Counted from the stretch's first letter, positions 46,475 to 56,564 are shown. The stretch is 64,000 nt of DNA from Flexithrix dorotheae DSM 6795 (GCF_000379765.1 NZ_KB903430.1:1-64000); one strand, 5' to 3'. Numbers and translations: made by a program. The notes: generated from the letters alone by a model not told the origin.

Positions 46475-48076
46475 TTAATTAAGTGGGATAGTAAAAATCT
46501 CAGAAACACCTGCTACACCTTCCATTTGATCTCTAAAGTTTTTACGTTGTACTTTTTTAATCTCGATTACAATTCTGTCTCCAGGCCGTGCCTTACTTGC
46601 TAAGTCGGTTAAATTAACTTTCGGTGAAGATTCCTTCTTACTTCCTAAAGCTCTTTTGCCTCTGGCCAAAGTAATTTCCCAACCTGTCACCCTATATCTT
46701 GCATCCTTAGGTAAAAATTCTGCAAAACTTGGTTCTGCAACTGCATTTGCTTCTAAAGACCTTGGAAACTGAGATACAGATAATCCATTTTTCAAGTCAA
46801 CTTTTTTTCCTCTGCTTGTAATTGTAATAGTTGGTTTTGGAACTTTCTTTACACTAAAGTTTTCAGTACTCAATTTATTACCATTACTAAATACATTTAA
46901 ACCAACCTTACCTTGTTTAGGTATTACAGTGACCATTCCCTTTTTTGAACCTTTAACAACATCAGCACCACTTGCTGTAAAAGAAGGGTTATAATCAGTA
47001 CCTAATGCCGGAACATTAATTTGAAGAACATTTCCACAGTTTAAGTATAAAGCAGAAACAGAGCCTGATTGTACTTGCACAACTGGTTTTGCTACAATAA
47101 ACTCCTCTTCAATTTTTAAAGTTGTATCACCAAATGGAGTAGTAAATGTAATTTCTCCTTTCCAGGTTTGTTTGGATTGGTTCTCCTTATCATAACTGCT
47201 CGCGTTAGCAACAAACTCGATTATTCCTTTTCCATCTTCAACTTTTACAGGCTTTCCATTATATTTCATGGAAGGTTTTGTAGTTGAAGAAGAAGCTGCA
47301 ATAAACATCTCTGCTGTATATTTTGTACCAGCAGCTACGACTCTGGAATTTGGACTTACCACAGGGATAATTTTATCGAATCTCAATTCTTCAGCACCAA
47401 CATCTTTAGCCAATTCCTCCAAAGCCTTAGCCTCGACATTTGCAACCTGAGTTTTAAACTGGCTTAAAATTGCCATACAAGCAACAGTTGGGGTATGATC
47501 AAAATTCAACTCAGCAAAATCCTTATTCTTTTGATCTTTATCATTTTTAAAGATATCAATTTGAGATGCAGGAAGCGCTATAGATGAAAAACTAAGAGAA
47601 TCATGTAAAGTATTTATATCCTCTACATACTTATTTAACTTTCCTTCCAAAACATATGCTGCACCGTTTTTCTTTCCTTCAGGCCCTAAAGTATAATTCA
47701 TTTGCTTGTCATAATCTTTAGCTCCTGCCAATTGACCATCATCAGTTATCCCTCCAGTCTTAGTAATTATATTTTCTCGCATTTCCTCAATGAAATTCAT
47801 CATTTCATTGGTCAACTCCCTGGCCTTTTTCGCGTTTTCAAGAACTTTTTTATCCCTGGCCTTATTTCCTTTTTTCTCTACCTGATCCTGAATAGCCTGG
47901 AGTCTCGCTCCATTTTGACCTAAGGTGGCATTTACTGATTGTCTAAGACTTAAATCTATAAAAATAAATTTTTGTAGAACCGTATTACTTACCTGTAATG
48001 CTAACAATGCTGTCAAGACTAAATACATCATCCCGATCATTTTCTGTCTTGGGGACTCTTTTGCTCCTCCTGCCAT
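46475..48076 (-). CDS. gldM: Type IX secretion motor protein GldM (PorM)
   Basis: A 533-residue inner-membrane protein with one N-terminal helix (MIGMMYLVLTALLALQVSN, about 12-31) and a long periplasmic part of four domains that spans to the GldK/GldN ring. The N-terminal KESPRQKMIGMMYLVL is almost diagnostic. With GldL it forms the proton-driven rotary motor that powers type IX secretion and gliding. The stop is 10 bp from the gldN start. Confidence 0.96.
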   Translation of the reverse strand: MAGGAKESPRQKMIGMMYLVLTALLALQVSNTVLQKFIFIDLSLRQSVNATLGQNGARLQAIQDQVEKKGNKARDKKVLENAKKARELTNEMMNFIEEMRENIITKTGGITDDGQLAGAKDYDKQMNYTLGPEGKKNGAAYVLEGKLNKYVEDINTLHDSLSFSSIALPASQIDIFKNDKDQKNKDFAELNFDHTPTVACMAILSQFKTQVANVEAKALEELAKDVGAEELRFDKIIPVVSPNSRVVAAGTKYTAEMFIAASSSTTKPSMKYNGKPVKVEDGKGIIEFVANASSYDKENQSKQTWKGEITFTTPFGDTTLKIEEEFIVAKPVVQVQSGSVSALYLNCGNVLQINVPALGTDYNPSFTASGADVVKGSKKGMVTVIPKQGKVGLNVFSNGNKLSTENFSVKKVPKPTITITSRGKKVDLKNGLSVSQFPRSLEANAVAEPSFAEFLPKDARYRVTGWEITLARGKRALGSKKESSPKVNLTDLASKARPGDRIVIEIKKVQRKNFRDQMEGVAGVSEIFTIPLN

Positions 48077-48113
48077 ATTCTGTTTTTCTTAATTAAATGA
48101 AAAATGAATTAGA

Positions 48114-48926
48114 TTACCCTTTCATTGCAGTTAACATATTACCATAAACCTGGTTCAATGAGGAAAGGTTAGTAGTAAGTTGAGACATTTGATCCTTAAA
48201 TTGTTTTGACTCCTTACTAGCATCAGCCATACTGTCCATAGCAGTTGTTAAATTGCCATAAAATTTATTCATAGCTTTCAGGTGACTATTAGCATCTTTC
48301 AGCTCCATTTCGTATACAGCATTCAGTGCACCTAAATTTTTGGTAATAACCTGGATCTGAGAATGGTATTCTTTTGCATCTTTAGTTGACTCTGACATTT
48401 CAGACATCGCACTAACTGTACTTGAATAGGCCTTATTTAAATCAGCCATACTTTTTGTAGCTAACTGTAAACTTCTAGCATAACCATCAGAAGCAAGCGC
48501 TACATTACTCAAGTCTTTCATTTGAGAAACAGACTCATTTAAGCTTCTCATTCCAGAACCAAAATTCTTAAATACTTCAGCATTTAAATTAGCCTCAGAT
48601 AACATTTTATCAATACCTACAAGAGCAGCACTTCCTTTTCCAGTGTCCCTTTTGGCAGGTAAATTTCCTGGTTGTCCTTCACTTAGTTCAGGATAAACTT
48701 TTTCCCATTCGTAATGAGCTTCTGGTGGAGGTGCAGGCTGAAAAGCTCCCATTAGGAAAATAGCAGCTTCTGTCAACAATCCTACAGTTAACATTTCACC
48801 GGCTCCAGGCCAGTGCATAATTTTAAATAAAGCTCCTACTACAACAAGGGCTGCTCCAACACTTGTTACCTTTGGAATTACAACTCTGTAGGCATATTCT
48901 AATTTAGTTTCTTGCTTTTTACTCAT
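48114..48926 (-). CDS. gldL: Type IX secretion motor protein GldL (PorL)
   Basis: A 270-residue inner-membrane subunit with two helices, about 20-37 and 43-61 (GAALVVVGALFKIMHWPG and LTVGLLTEAAIFLMGAF). Glu53 in the second helix aligns by position with the proton-path glutamate described in Flavobacterium GldL. The cytoplasmic remainder is a long coiled coil with repeated Ser/Met-Lys heptads. It is 37 bp upstream of gldM and surely co-transcribed. Confidence 0.96.
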   Translation of the reverse strand: MSKKQETKLEYAYRVVIPKVTSVGAALVVVGALFKIMHWPGAGEMLTVGLLTEAAIFLMGAFQPAPPPEAHYEWEKVYPELSEGQPGNLPAKRDTGKGSAALVGIDKMLSEANLNAEVFKNFGSGMRSLNESVSQMKDLSNVALASDGYARSLQLATKSMADLNKAYSSTVSAMSEMSESTKDAKEYHSQIQVITKNLGALNAVYEMELKDANSHLKAMNKFYGNLTTAMDSMADASKESKQFKDQMSQLTTNLSSLNQVYGNMLTAMKG

Positions 48927-48989
48927 GTTTCTATTTTGCTTTAGGTTAATTATCTAAACGTTTTATATAACTAAAAATAATTTCAAATT

Positions 48990-50027
48990 TTAAAATTCTA
49001 ATCCAGAAGACCTTCCCAAATGTGTCATTGCACATCTAAACCCAATGTATGATCTTGCAGTATCTCTATATTCATAGCTTCTTGTCCCTGTTTCTATGTA
49101 AAAAGAAATATCTTTCCACGAACCACCTCTTATCACTTTTCTTTCTTCTAATTCATCAAAATAGGTGGGGTTCAAATCCCAAACTATTGGATAACTGGCT
49201 GGGTGAAAAGCATCCTCACACCATTCTGAAACATTTCCAGACATATCATACAAACCATATCCGTTCGCAAAATATGATGCAGTTGGTGCTGTATATTGGA
49301 AACCGTCATCATAATAATTCCCTCTTCCTGGTTTAAAGTTAGCTAAGGAGCATCCTTTACCATTTCGCACATAAGGTCCACCCCAAGGATATTTTGCCAT
49401 ATCTAACCCTCCTCTAGCCGCATACTCCCATTCTGCCTCAGATGGCAATCTAAAGTTTGGCATTGGAAACTGACCTACAGATTCTCTAAAGTCATTTAAA
49501 TATTGGGTTCTCCATTCGCAAAATTCTTTTGCAGCTAACCAATTAACTCCTACAACAGGGTAATCATCAAATGCAGGGTGCATGTAATAATACCTTACCA
49601 TCGGATCTCCCATATGATATGTAAAATCTTTTTCCCAAACTGTAGTATCAGGGTATAAACTAGCCATGATATCTGGTTCTGTCCAATCAGCACTTGTATC
49701 TGAACCATCAAGCATGAAATTAATAAACTGCCTATACTCATTATTAGTAATTTCAGTATCATCCATGAAAAAACCACCAATAGTAATTTGCTTATTTAAA
49801 TTGATTTTCGAAGAAGTAATATCCTCATCTGCTTGCCCCATATGAAATGTACCTGATGGTACAAATGTCATTCCATATGGAATTGTTTGTTCAAAACTTT
49901 CTCTATCAGGAACCCCCACAAGCTCTCCCTGATCTCCTCTATTCCCACCAAAAAAACAACTTTGCAACGTAGCTAAAATGCAGAAGTATAAAAAGATTAA
50001 TGATCTAGAATTACAAAATTTATTCAT
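48990..50027 (-). CDS. gldK: Type IX secretion/gliding lipoprotein GldK (PorK)
   Basis: A SUMF1-fold lipoprotein that forms the ring with GldN. The frame extends to 50051, but the ATG at 50027 gives a compact lipoprotein signal (lipobox LQSC at residue 24) and is preferred. SUMF1 blocks in order: GMTFVPSGTFHMGQADED, FFMDDTEITNNEYRQFI, YPVVGVNWLAAKEFCEWR, RLPSEAEWEYAARGG, DMSGNVSEWCEDAF and RGGSWKD, ending with IGFRCAMTHLG. It has no paired catalytic cysteines, as expected for GldK. Position before gldL supports GldK rather than GldJ. Confidence 0.93.
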   Translation of the reverse strand: MNKFCNSRSLIFLYFCILATLQSCFFGGNRGDQGELVGVPDRESFEQTIPYGMTFVPSGTFHMGQADEDITSSKINLNKQITIGGFFMDDTEITNNEYRQFINFMLDGSDTSADWTEPDIMASLYPDTTVWEKDFTYHMGDPMVRYYYMHPAFDDYPVVGVNWLAAKEFCEWRTQYLNDFRESVGQFPMPNFRLPSEAEWEYAARGGLDMAKYPWGGPYVRNGKGCSLANFKPGRGNYYDDGFQYTAPTASYFANGYGLYDMSGNVSEWCEDAFHPASYPIVWDLNPTYFDELEERKVIRGGSWKDISFYIETGTRSYEYRDTARSYIGFRCAMTHLGRSSGLEF

Positions 50028-50176
50028 GACAATTTTTTGATTTAGCTCCAATTCTAATGTGAAGTTTTTAAGCTCTTTTAACCTAACTTTAGTTGTAAAG
50101 TTTTATTATAAGAAACTCCATTAAGTGAATAAAATAATTTTAATTAATAACTCAAAAACAAAACCAAATTTTAAAA

Positions 50177-51133
50177 TTAATATCTATATCTTGGTGTCCT
50201 AATAATAGCAGGTTCAAATATTTGAATTGCTGGTATTCTATAGGTCAACATTAATTCATGTGAAGTAGTTTCTTTGGCATTTTTGGCCTCTATGGTATAA
50301 TCAAAGGCATATCCTAATTTCAAACTTTTATCTGGCAACAATTTAATACCTGTGAGAATTATTGCTGATTCAAGTTCCCTCATTGATAACCCCACATAGA
50401 ATTTTTTATTGAACGTACTTATTAAACTTGCTTCAATAGAATAGGTATTCAAATCTGTTTTTAAAATTGCTGATGGAGATAAAACAACTGATCTTGATAA
50501 ATCAACATTTACCCCCCCCATTACAGAATAATGATTCTCCAAAATATTATAAGAAATATCCGTGCCATAATTGAACTCAGATTTATTTAAATGGTTTACA
50601 CTTACACCTAAAAAGTATTTATCTCTGTTCGATTTATAATAAATTCCAGCTGCAAAATCTCCGGTAAACTGGCTTTGTTTTCCTTGTTGGCTAATCAATG
50701 GATCATCATTATCTACAGGCCTATACTTATCAAAATCCATAGAATGATTATACATTCCTCCTCTTAAGCCAAATGAAATAGAGCCCTTCTTTATGTCAAT
50801 ATGATAACCCAGGGAAAGTTGTACTTCTTGGTTTGTAACGGGTCCCAATTGGTCATTAACAAAATGCAAACCTAATCCCAGATTATATTTACTCAAGGGC
50901 ATATTGACACTTGCCATTTGAGTAGTTGGAGCACCTCCATTATCAAAGGTCCCATCATAACCTAACCATTGTGATCGATGAATAAGCAAAAACTCAATTT
51001 GATTAGGATCAACTCCTGCGACTGCAGGATTGTAGTATAATTGATTAAACATATACTGGCTGAACTGTGCATCTTGTTGAGAAAAAGCAAAAAATGGTAG
51101 GGAAAAAAATAAAAGCGTTAAAAATCTTTTCAT
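50177..51133 (-). CDS. porP: PorP/SprF family type IX secretion membrane protein
   Basis: A 318-residue outer-membrane protein with a signal peptide ending at FAFSQ. The diagnostic N-terminal QFSQYMFNQLYYNPAVAG is followed by RSQWLGYDG, and the remainder is beta-barrel strands ending with IIRTPRYRY. PorP associates with the GldKN ring and PorE. It lies 125 bp upstream of gldK, giving the P-K-L-M-N order known from type IX secretion loci. Confidence 0.94.
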   Translation of the reverse strand: MKRFLTLLFFSLPFFAFSQQDAQFSQYMFNQLYYNPAVAGVDPNQIEFLLIHRSQWLGYDGTFDNGGAPTTQMASVNMPLSKYNLGLGLHFVNDQLGPVTNQEVQLSLGYHIDIKKGSISFGLRGGMYNHSMDFDKYRPVDNDDPLISQQGKQSQFTGDFAAGIYYKSNRDKYFLGVSVNHLNKSEFNYGTDISYNILENHYSVMGGVNVDLSRSVVLSPSAILKTDLNTYSIEASLISTFNKKFYVGLSMRELESAIILTGIKLLPDKSLKLGYAFDYTIEAKNAKETTSHELMLTYRIPAIQIFEPAIIRTPRYRY

Positions 51134-51235
51134 GTGTAAATAACAATTATTTATATAGAAATAGAACTTTACTGGAAAAGTTTAATTATACTTAAAATCC
51201 TTAATATTAAATTTATTATTTATAATTAAAGATAT

Positions 51236-51270
51236 AAAAAAAATACCATGTACCTTTTGGATACATGGTA
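51236..51270 (-). terminator. Terminator of the DUF4271-hemD unit (minus strand)
   Basis: Stem TACCATGTA (51270-51262 read on minus) pairs with TACATGGTA (51252-51244) and runs into a T tract (plus-strand A run from 51236). It separates hemD from porP. Confidence 0.85.
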
Positions 51271-51299
51271 AATAAAAAAAGTTGTAGTATAAAAAAAAT

Positions 51300-52091
51300 T
51301 CAACCTATATTATTAGCCTTTTTTATGTAAAGTTCAATCGCACCGGTCATTGATGGGGCATTGGGTAATGGAGCTTCAATATCCAAATTTAGGTTATTAT
51401 CCCTTACCGCTTTCGATGTTGTTGGACCAAAAGCAGCAATTCTGGTGTTATTCTGCTTAAATTCCGGAAAATTCGCAAACAAGGAATTAATCCCAGAAGG
51501 GCTGAAAAAAGCTATAATATCATAATTTACATCTGCTAAATCTGAAAGGTCACTTGCTACCGTTTTGTAAATTGTACCCTCAGTGAAACTATATCCATTT
51601 TCTTCCAAAAAGTCAGGAATATCCCCTTTCCTTATATTTGAACAAGGGAATAAAAACCTTTCGTCTTTATGCTTCTTTATTACCTCCAATAGGTCTTTAG
51701 CAGTTTTTTTGCCTGTAAAAATCTTCCTTTTCCTTATTACAATATACTTCTGTAAGTAATGTGAGGTTTGCTCTGAAATACAAAAATATTTCATCTCACT
51801 TGGCATCTCAATTTTTAATTGTTTGCAAATCGTAAAAAAATGGTCAATAGCATTTCTGCTAGTGAAAATTACTGCCGTATGATCAAGGATATTTATTTTC
51901 TGTTTTCTAAACTCCTTAACATCTACAGGTTCAACTTCTATAAAAGGCCTGAAATCAATTTGCAGATTATACTTTTGCGCTAAACTGTAAAATGGTGAAT
52001 TTGGATCTGATGGCTTAGGTTGGGAAACTAAAATGGACTTTACCTCCTTTAATCTTGCCCCTTGCTGATTTTTTTGAATTGATTTTCCCAT
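51300..52091 (-). CDS. hemD: Uroporphyrinogen-III synthase
   Basis: A 263-residue HemD-type enzyme that cyclises hydroxymethylbilane to uroporphyrinogen III in haem biosynthesis. Two-lobed alpha/beta pattern: VKSILVSQPKP at the start, AVIFTSRNAIDHFF near 95, FLFPCSNIRKGDIPDFLEENGY near 150, IIAFFSPSGINSLF near 195 and RIAAFGPTTSKAVRDNN near 220. The family is poorly conserved, so the match is by pattern. It lies 30 bp downstream of the DUF4271 gene, a pairing that recurs in Bacteroidota. Confidence 0.88.
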   Translation of the reverse strand: MGKSIQKNQQGARLKEVKSILVSQPKPSDPNSPFYSLAQKYNLQIDFRPFIEVEPVDVKEFRKQKINILDHTAVIFTSRNAIDHFFTICKQLKIEMPSEMKYFCISEQTSHYLQKYIVIRKRKIFTGKKTAKDLLEVIKKHKDERFLFPCSNIRKGDIPDFLEENGYSFTEGTIYKTVASDLSDLADVNYDIIAFFSPSGINSLFANFPEFKQNNTRIAAFGPTTSKAVRDNNLNLDIEAPLPNAPSMTGAIELYIKKANNIG

Positions 52092-52121
52092 ATATAATCA
52101 AAGAATTTTTGAGTTAACTTT

Positions 52122-53294
52122 TCAAAATTTTATGAAAAATTTTAAAGATAAGAATATTGGTATGAATTCAGTGATGCAAAAATATGAAATTAAATAGAAT
52201 TTATTAAATACAAATAACTTATTCAGGCGGATACCCAAAAATAAAAAGTATACACAGATCAATAGAAGTAAAAAGTATTTGATAAGGTTATTTGTAATAT
52301 TTCCTGAATATAAAATCAATAAAAAACTAAAAAACAGCATAAAACTAAAAAGTAACCCAGTTACTTTTATATATTCCATCAGATGTATATTGACATTGTT
52401 TCTAATTTTATACACAGTCCCGAGGGCCAGAGTAATGATAAACTTTATCAGGAAAAATATCACTGCTAAAAAAAACAGGTACAAAAAACCTAAAGCGGCA
52501 TCCATACTAAAAAACCCCTGTTTTAAATAAGAAGAAAGGTAATTCAATATGGGGATATCAAACCTTTCCCCCAATACAAAAATTACAATTGGGAATATTA
52601 GGGAGCAGTAAATTACAAATACCACAAATGTATTTAAACTAATTTTTGAATCATTCAGCTGCCGCTTTTGCAAATCAGAAATGATGCTATCGGTAGACAG
52701 AAAATCATTCAGTGGATTTTTTCTCTGGTAAATAGACCCAAAAATAAATAGGAACAGAATCAAAAAGAGCACGGTCAAATCCCTTAAGTAACTATGATCT
52801 TTCCTTTTTAAGGATTTACCTGGTTCGGTCTTTTGGTCTAGTTTATTTTCCTCAATAACATTTACATAGGGTAGTTTATCAATACCACTTTCATTGTATA
52901 AAGTCAATAATAATTCCTCCTCCTCAATGTGTTTAAACAAGCTATCAAGGTTGATAATGGATTGTCCTGAAAAAATTTGATGGTGTAATTTGTTGTTTAA
53001 AAAAACATTATAATCTTCTGATGCTTTAATTGTAAATTTCTTTTCCCGAAATTTATTCTGACTTACTATTAAGGAAACACTTTTGATGTTTTGGTGGATT
53101 TCTGGCAGGTAAGGGACATAAAGATTATCATTATTATCATAAACCAGCCATTCTGTTGTTATTTCATTTTCAGAATCCAGGACATAATCCAATAACAATT
53201 TTTCTGAAAAAGAATCCCTGAAAATAAACAGACTAATTAAAAATGATAAAAAGGCTATCTTTACAAGCCTCCCGGAAAAAATATCAATATTCAT
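52122..53294 (-). CDS. DUF4271 membrane protein
   Basis: A 390-residue protein with an N-terminal hydrophobic segment, a periplasmic region to about 165, and six or so transmembrane helices from about 170 to the end (DLTVLFLILFLFIFGSIYQ; FVVFVIYCSLIFPIVIFVLG; LYLFFLAVIFFLIKFIITLAL). The DUF4271-like block includes KRKNP-style YQRKNPLNDFLS. Function unknown; it precedes hemD in one apparent operon, which suggests, but does not prove, a link to porphyrin metabolism. Confidence 0.8.
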   Translation of the reverse strand: MNIDIFSGRLVKIAFLSFLISLFIFRDSFSEKLLLDYVLDSENEITTEWLVYDNNDNLYVPYLPEIHQNIKSVSLIVSQNKFREKKFTIKASEDYNVFLNNKLHHQIFSGQSIINLDSLFKHIEEEELLLTLYNESGIDKLPYVNVIEENKLDQKTEPGKSLKRKDHSYLRDLTVLFLILFLFIFGSIYQRKNPLNDFLSTDSIISDLQKRQLNDSKISLNTFVVFVIYCSLIFPIVIFVLGERFDIPILNYLSSYLKQGFFSMDAALGFLYLFFLAVIFFLIKFIITLALGTVYKIRNNVNIHLMEYIKVTGLLFSFMLFFSFLLILYSGNITNNLIKYFLLLLICVYFLFLGIRLNKLFVFNKFYLISYFCITEFIPIFLSLKFFIKF

Positions 53295-53493
53295 CAGAAC
53301 AAAGTTAACCCCTAAAAATAATTATAAAGAAATAAGTTGGTTTGATTTAAAAAACGAACAAAAAAATCCTATAAATCACACCCAAACAACCTCTTAATCC
53401 AAATTAAATATATTTCCTCTTTCCCAAAACCATAAGTTGAGAATATATAATTCATTAATTTGACTATCAGGTTTAATTTCATTTCTAAAATGT

Positions 53494-55272
53494 TTAAAAC
53501 ACATTGATTAGTCCAAAATGTATTTTGGAAGATCTATAAGTAAAGTCTTGGTTTTTGGATTTGCCCATCGACCACATTAAGGTGAAAATTCCAGGCTTTG
53601 TGTTTAAAGAAACTCCTGTACCAACTCCAATCGGAAAATCGAGTTTAGCATCATTTACCATAATTCTATTTTCGGTTATAGCCTGATCCAAAAAAACAAA
53701 AAAATAAGATGTTTTATCGAAGGTAAAATGCCATTCAAGTGTATTTACAAGATAAGAAGAAGTATAAAATTGATTTTCATTAAACCCTCTCAATAATTTG
53801 TACCCTCCTACTCTAAACATGTCATTTAAATACATTTCTTCACTTAAAATTATGCCTCCGTTTTGTTTTAGCAATACATTTTGGGTAGAATTAATTCTAA
53901 AGGCCTTTTTTAATTGTGTTGTTAGAATAGTTTGTGCATAATCCTTTGTAATGAAATTATGGGTTGTATCTGGCTGGGCCTGAAGTATTTCTTTATTCCC
54001 TACTTTCACATTCAGAGCAGCATAAAAATTGGATATTGAGTTTTGATTAAACCTGGGATTACCAAATTCATATAAAATACCTACAGACTTAAAATTAGTT
54101 TTAGCTCTTCCATTTGGCAACCCTTCAATTAGGTGACTTCCATTAAGAATATTACTCTGAAAAGTAAAATAATTAAGATTGAGATTTTGTCGTTCGTTAA
54201 GTTTAAAACCCAGACCCAGTTCAAAATCCAGGTTTCTAAACGTAGTATCTTCCTGAAGTGAATTTAGACTTAAACCTAAATTAAAATTGGAGTTAAAAAT
54301 GTATGGATGTTCATAACTAAATTGATATACAGGAGATTGTGGCTTCACCTTTTGCCATTTGGTATATATATTTTTACCCTTACCAAAAGGACTCATAAGG
54401 TTTAATTCAAACTGCCCCGTAATATTCATTTTTTCATTTTCAGAAGATTTTGGCAATAAGCCTACCAAGGCATCTACCTGATTGGTAGGGACCTGATTAA
54501 GGTACAACTTAATTACTGCTCTATCTTCTTCAAAAATGACTTCTGGTCGCCTGGCCAGCTCTAGAAAAGGCAAACGATCAATCAATTCAGGAATCATATC
54601 AACCTTTTTTTGATTGTAAAGCATTCTTATTGACTCCTGCCGCTTCATTTTCGTTTGGCTTATTTGCAAATGCTTTGCTAAAAAATCCCGGTTAATTTTA
54701 GCATTACTGATAATTAGAAGAGTATCAAAATAAATGGGACTTCCTGCATGATATTTCAAACTCGCAGTTACTTTATCATTTTGAATATGAATAGAATCTA
54801 ATTCAAGTTTGGCAAATGGGAAACCATTATTTTCAGCATATTGAATTAAGGTTTCGGTTAATTCATTAAAAGATCGGAGGTTTATTGGTTTTCCTTCCAT
54901 ATCACTTAAATGGACTCCTGCTTTCTCTAAAAAATATTGGGGCAAATTTCCTTTCCTTAACGAAAACCATTGAAATTGTTTCCCAACATAAATACTTACC
55001 AACCACTCATTTTCAGACGCTACAATCTCATCCAAATTGGCAGCTATATACCCTTCTACTCTAAACTTTTCAATTAAATTTTCAATATTGGTTTTTGCAG
55101 CGATGGAATCTTTAAATACAATTTTATCCTTGTATTTTTTTTCTAACTCAAGGGGAGCCTCAGCAAATTCAAACCTGACTTGAATGGATGAGGAGTTTTT
55201 TTGAGCATAAATCTTTGAATTGAAACTCAAAAAAAAGGATATTAGAAAAATATATAAAAAAAGGTTATTCAA
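53494..55272 (-). CDS. Omp85-family (BamA/TamA-like) outer-membrane protein
   Basis: A 592-residue protein with a signal peptide ending near IYAQ, POTRA-like segments (about 60-260; VEGYIAANLDEIV, NNGFPFAKLELDSI) and a C-terminal barrel. The L6 loop motif is LRGFNEN near 490, close to the usual VRGF/VRGY, and the last residue is Phe as in Bam substrates. Start is TTG at 55272: an in-frame TGA precedes it by four codons and no ATG gives the signal peptide. That TTG lies in the 3' arm of the upstream terminator hairpin. It may insert or secrete outer-membrane proteins or a partner; the partner is unknown. Confidence 0.85.
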   Translation of the reverse strand: MNNLFLYIFLISFFLSFNSKIYAQKNSSSIQVRFEFAEAPLELEKKYKDKIVFKDSIAAKTNIENLIEKFRVEGYIAANLDEIVASENEWLVSIYVGKQFQWFSLRKGNLPQYFLEKAGVHLSDMEGKPINLRSFNELTETLIQYAENNGFPFAKLELDSIHIQNDKVTASLKYHAGSPIYFDTLLIISNAKINRDFLAKHLQISQTKMKRQESIRMLYNQKKVDMIPELIDRLPFLELARRPEVIFEEDRAVIKLYLNQVPTNQVDALVGLLPKSSENEKMNITGQFELNLMSPFGKGKNIYTKWQKVKPQSPVYQFSYEHPYIFNSNFNLGLSLNSLQEDTTFRNLDFELGLGFKLNERQNLNLNYFTFQSNILNGSHLIEGLPNGRAKTNFKSVGILYEFGNPRFNQNSISNFYAALNVKVGNKEILQAQPDTTHNFITKDYAQTILTTQLKKAFRINSTQNVLLKQNGGIILSEEMYLNDMFRVGGYKLLRGFNENQFYTSSYLVNTLEWHFTFDKTSYFFVFLDQAITENRIMVNDAKLDFPIGVGTGVSLNTKPGIFTLMWSMGKSKNQDFTYRSSKIHFGLINVF

Positions 55273-55318
55273 ATTAATTATTCAAAAAATGAGATGAGGT
55301 ATATTGAATAACCTTTTT
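55258..55318 (-). terminator. Terminator of ackA overlapping the next start codon
   Basis: A perfect 15-bp inverted repeat (55258-55272 and 55304-55318) with a 31-base loop. On the minus strand the 3' arm begins with the TTG that opens the Omp85-like gene and ends in a T tract. Confidence 0.75.
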
Positions 55319-55367
55319 CCTAATCTTTCATTATTAAAATAAAAAGAAAATATTACCCTCTTTTCCT

Positions 55368-56564
55368 CTACTGCACAATAGAAAAAGTTTGTCGGGCAAT
55401 TTCTAATTCTTCATTGGTAGGAATAACTAAAACTTTAACTCTGTTCTCATCTTCGCTAATTACCCTAATTCCTTTTGCTCTCTTATCATTTTTTGAGGGA
55501 TCAATGCTAATACCCAAAAATTCTAAACCTTCACAAGAAGCCTCCCGCACATAGGCGCTGTTCTCTCCAACCCCTGCTGTGAATACTATGGCATCTAATC
55601 CACCTAAAATGGCCGCATAAGATCCAATATATTTTTTTATTCTATAAGTATAGACATCCAAAGCTAATTTGGCCTTAACATCTCCCTTTTCCTTTAATTC
55701 CAAAACATCTCTCATATCATTTAGCCCGGTTAAGCCTTTAAGACCACTTTCTTTATTAAGAATTTTATCAATCTCTGAAACACTTAAATTGTACTTTTTA
55801 CCCAAATGAATTAGTACTCCCGGATCAATATCTCCACCTCGAGTGCCCATTACCAGCCCTGCCAAAGGAGTGAGTCCCATAGTGGTATCCACACATTTAC
55901 CATCCCTCACAGCAGCCATACTACAGCCATTACCCAAATGAATGGTAATTAATTTCAATTTATCGGATTTTAGAAATTTCGCTGTTTCTTTGGTTACATA
56001 GCGATGAGACGTCCCATGCATTCCATATGCTCTGACGCCAAACTCTTCATAAAATTTATTGGGAATAGCATATCTGTAGGCTTTTGCAGGCATAGTCTGA
56101 TGGAATGCTGTATCAAAAACTGCCACCTGCTTTGCCTGGGGAAAAACTTCAGTGGCCACAACAATTCCCTGCAAGTTTGGGGGGTTGTGTAAAGGAGCAA
56201 GTGAAGAAAGCTCGTTAATCATTTCTTTTACCTCATCATTAATAATAGCGGTTTCCTTAAATTTTTCTCCTCCATGTACTACCCTATGCCCTACTGCCTT
56301 TATTTCTTCCTTTTTTTCAATGATCTGGTTTTCCTTATCGAGCAATATCCCGGCAACTTTCTGTAAGGCTTCCTTATGATTTTTAATTGGCTCTACGACT
56401 CTTACAGAGTTGTTTTTACCAGAATTTTCAAGTTCAAACTTAATCTCTGAAGTTTCTTCTCCAATTTTTTCAATTAATCCAGAGACTAATACCAAATCGT
56501 TTATCATTTCAAAAACCTGAAATTTAACCGATGAACTTCCTGCATTAATTACTAATAATTTCAT
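55368..56564 (-). CDS. ackA: Acetate kinase
   Basis: A 398-residue acetate kinase that interconverts acetate and ATP with acetyl phosphate. N-terminal LVINAGSSSVKFQVFE is the ASKHA phosphate-1 motif; GHRVVHGGEKF, AFDTAFHQTMP, YGMHGTSHRYV, THLGNG-type ITIHLGNGCSMAAV and MGTRGGDIDPG are all present. Length and motifs are fully canonical. No phosphate acetyltransferase gene (pta) is adjacent, unlike in many bacteria. Confidence 0.97.
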   Translation of the reverse strand: MKLLVINAGSSSVKFQVFEMINDLVLVSGLIEKIGEETSEIKFELENSGKNNSVRVVEPIKNHKEALQKVAGILLDKENQIIEKKEEIKAVGHRVVHGGEKFKETAIINDEVKEMINELSSLAPLHNPPNLQGIVVATEVFPQAKQVAVFDTAFHQTMPAKAYRYAIPNKFYEEFGVRAYGMHGTSHRYVTKETAKFLKSDKLKLITIHLGNGCSMAAVRDGKCVDTTMGLTPLAGLVMGTRGGDIDPGVLIHLGKKYNLSVSEIDKILNKESGLKGLTGLNDMRDVLELKEKGDVKAKLALDVYTYRIKKYIGSYAAILGGLDAIVFTAGVGENSAYVREASCEGLEFLGISIDPSKNDKRAKGIRVISEDENRVKVLVIPTNEELEIARQTFSIVQ

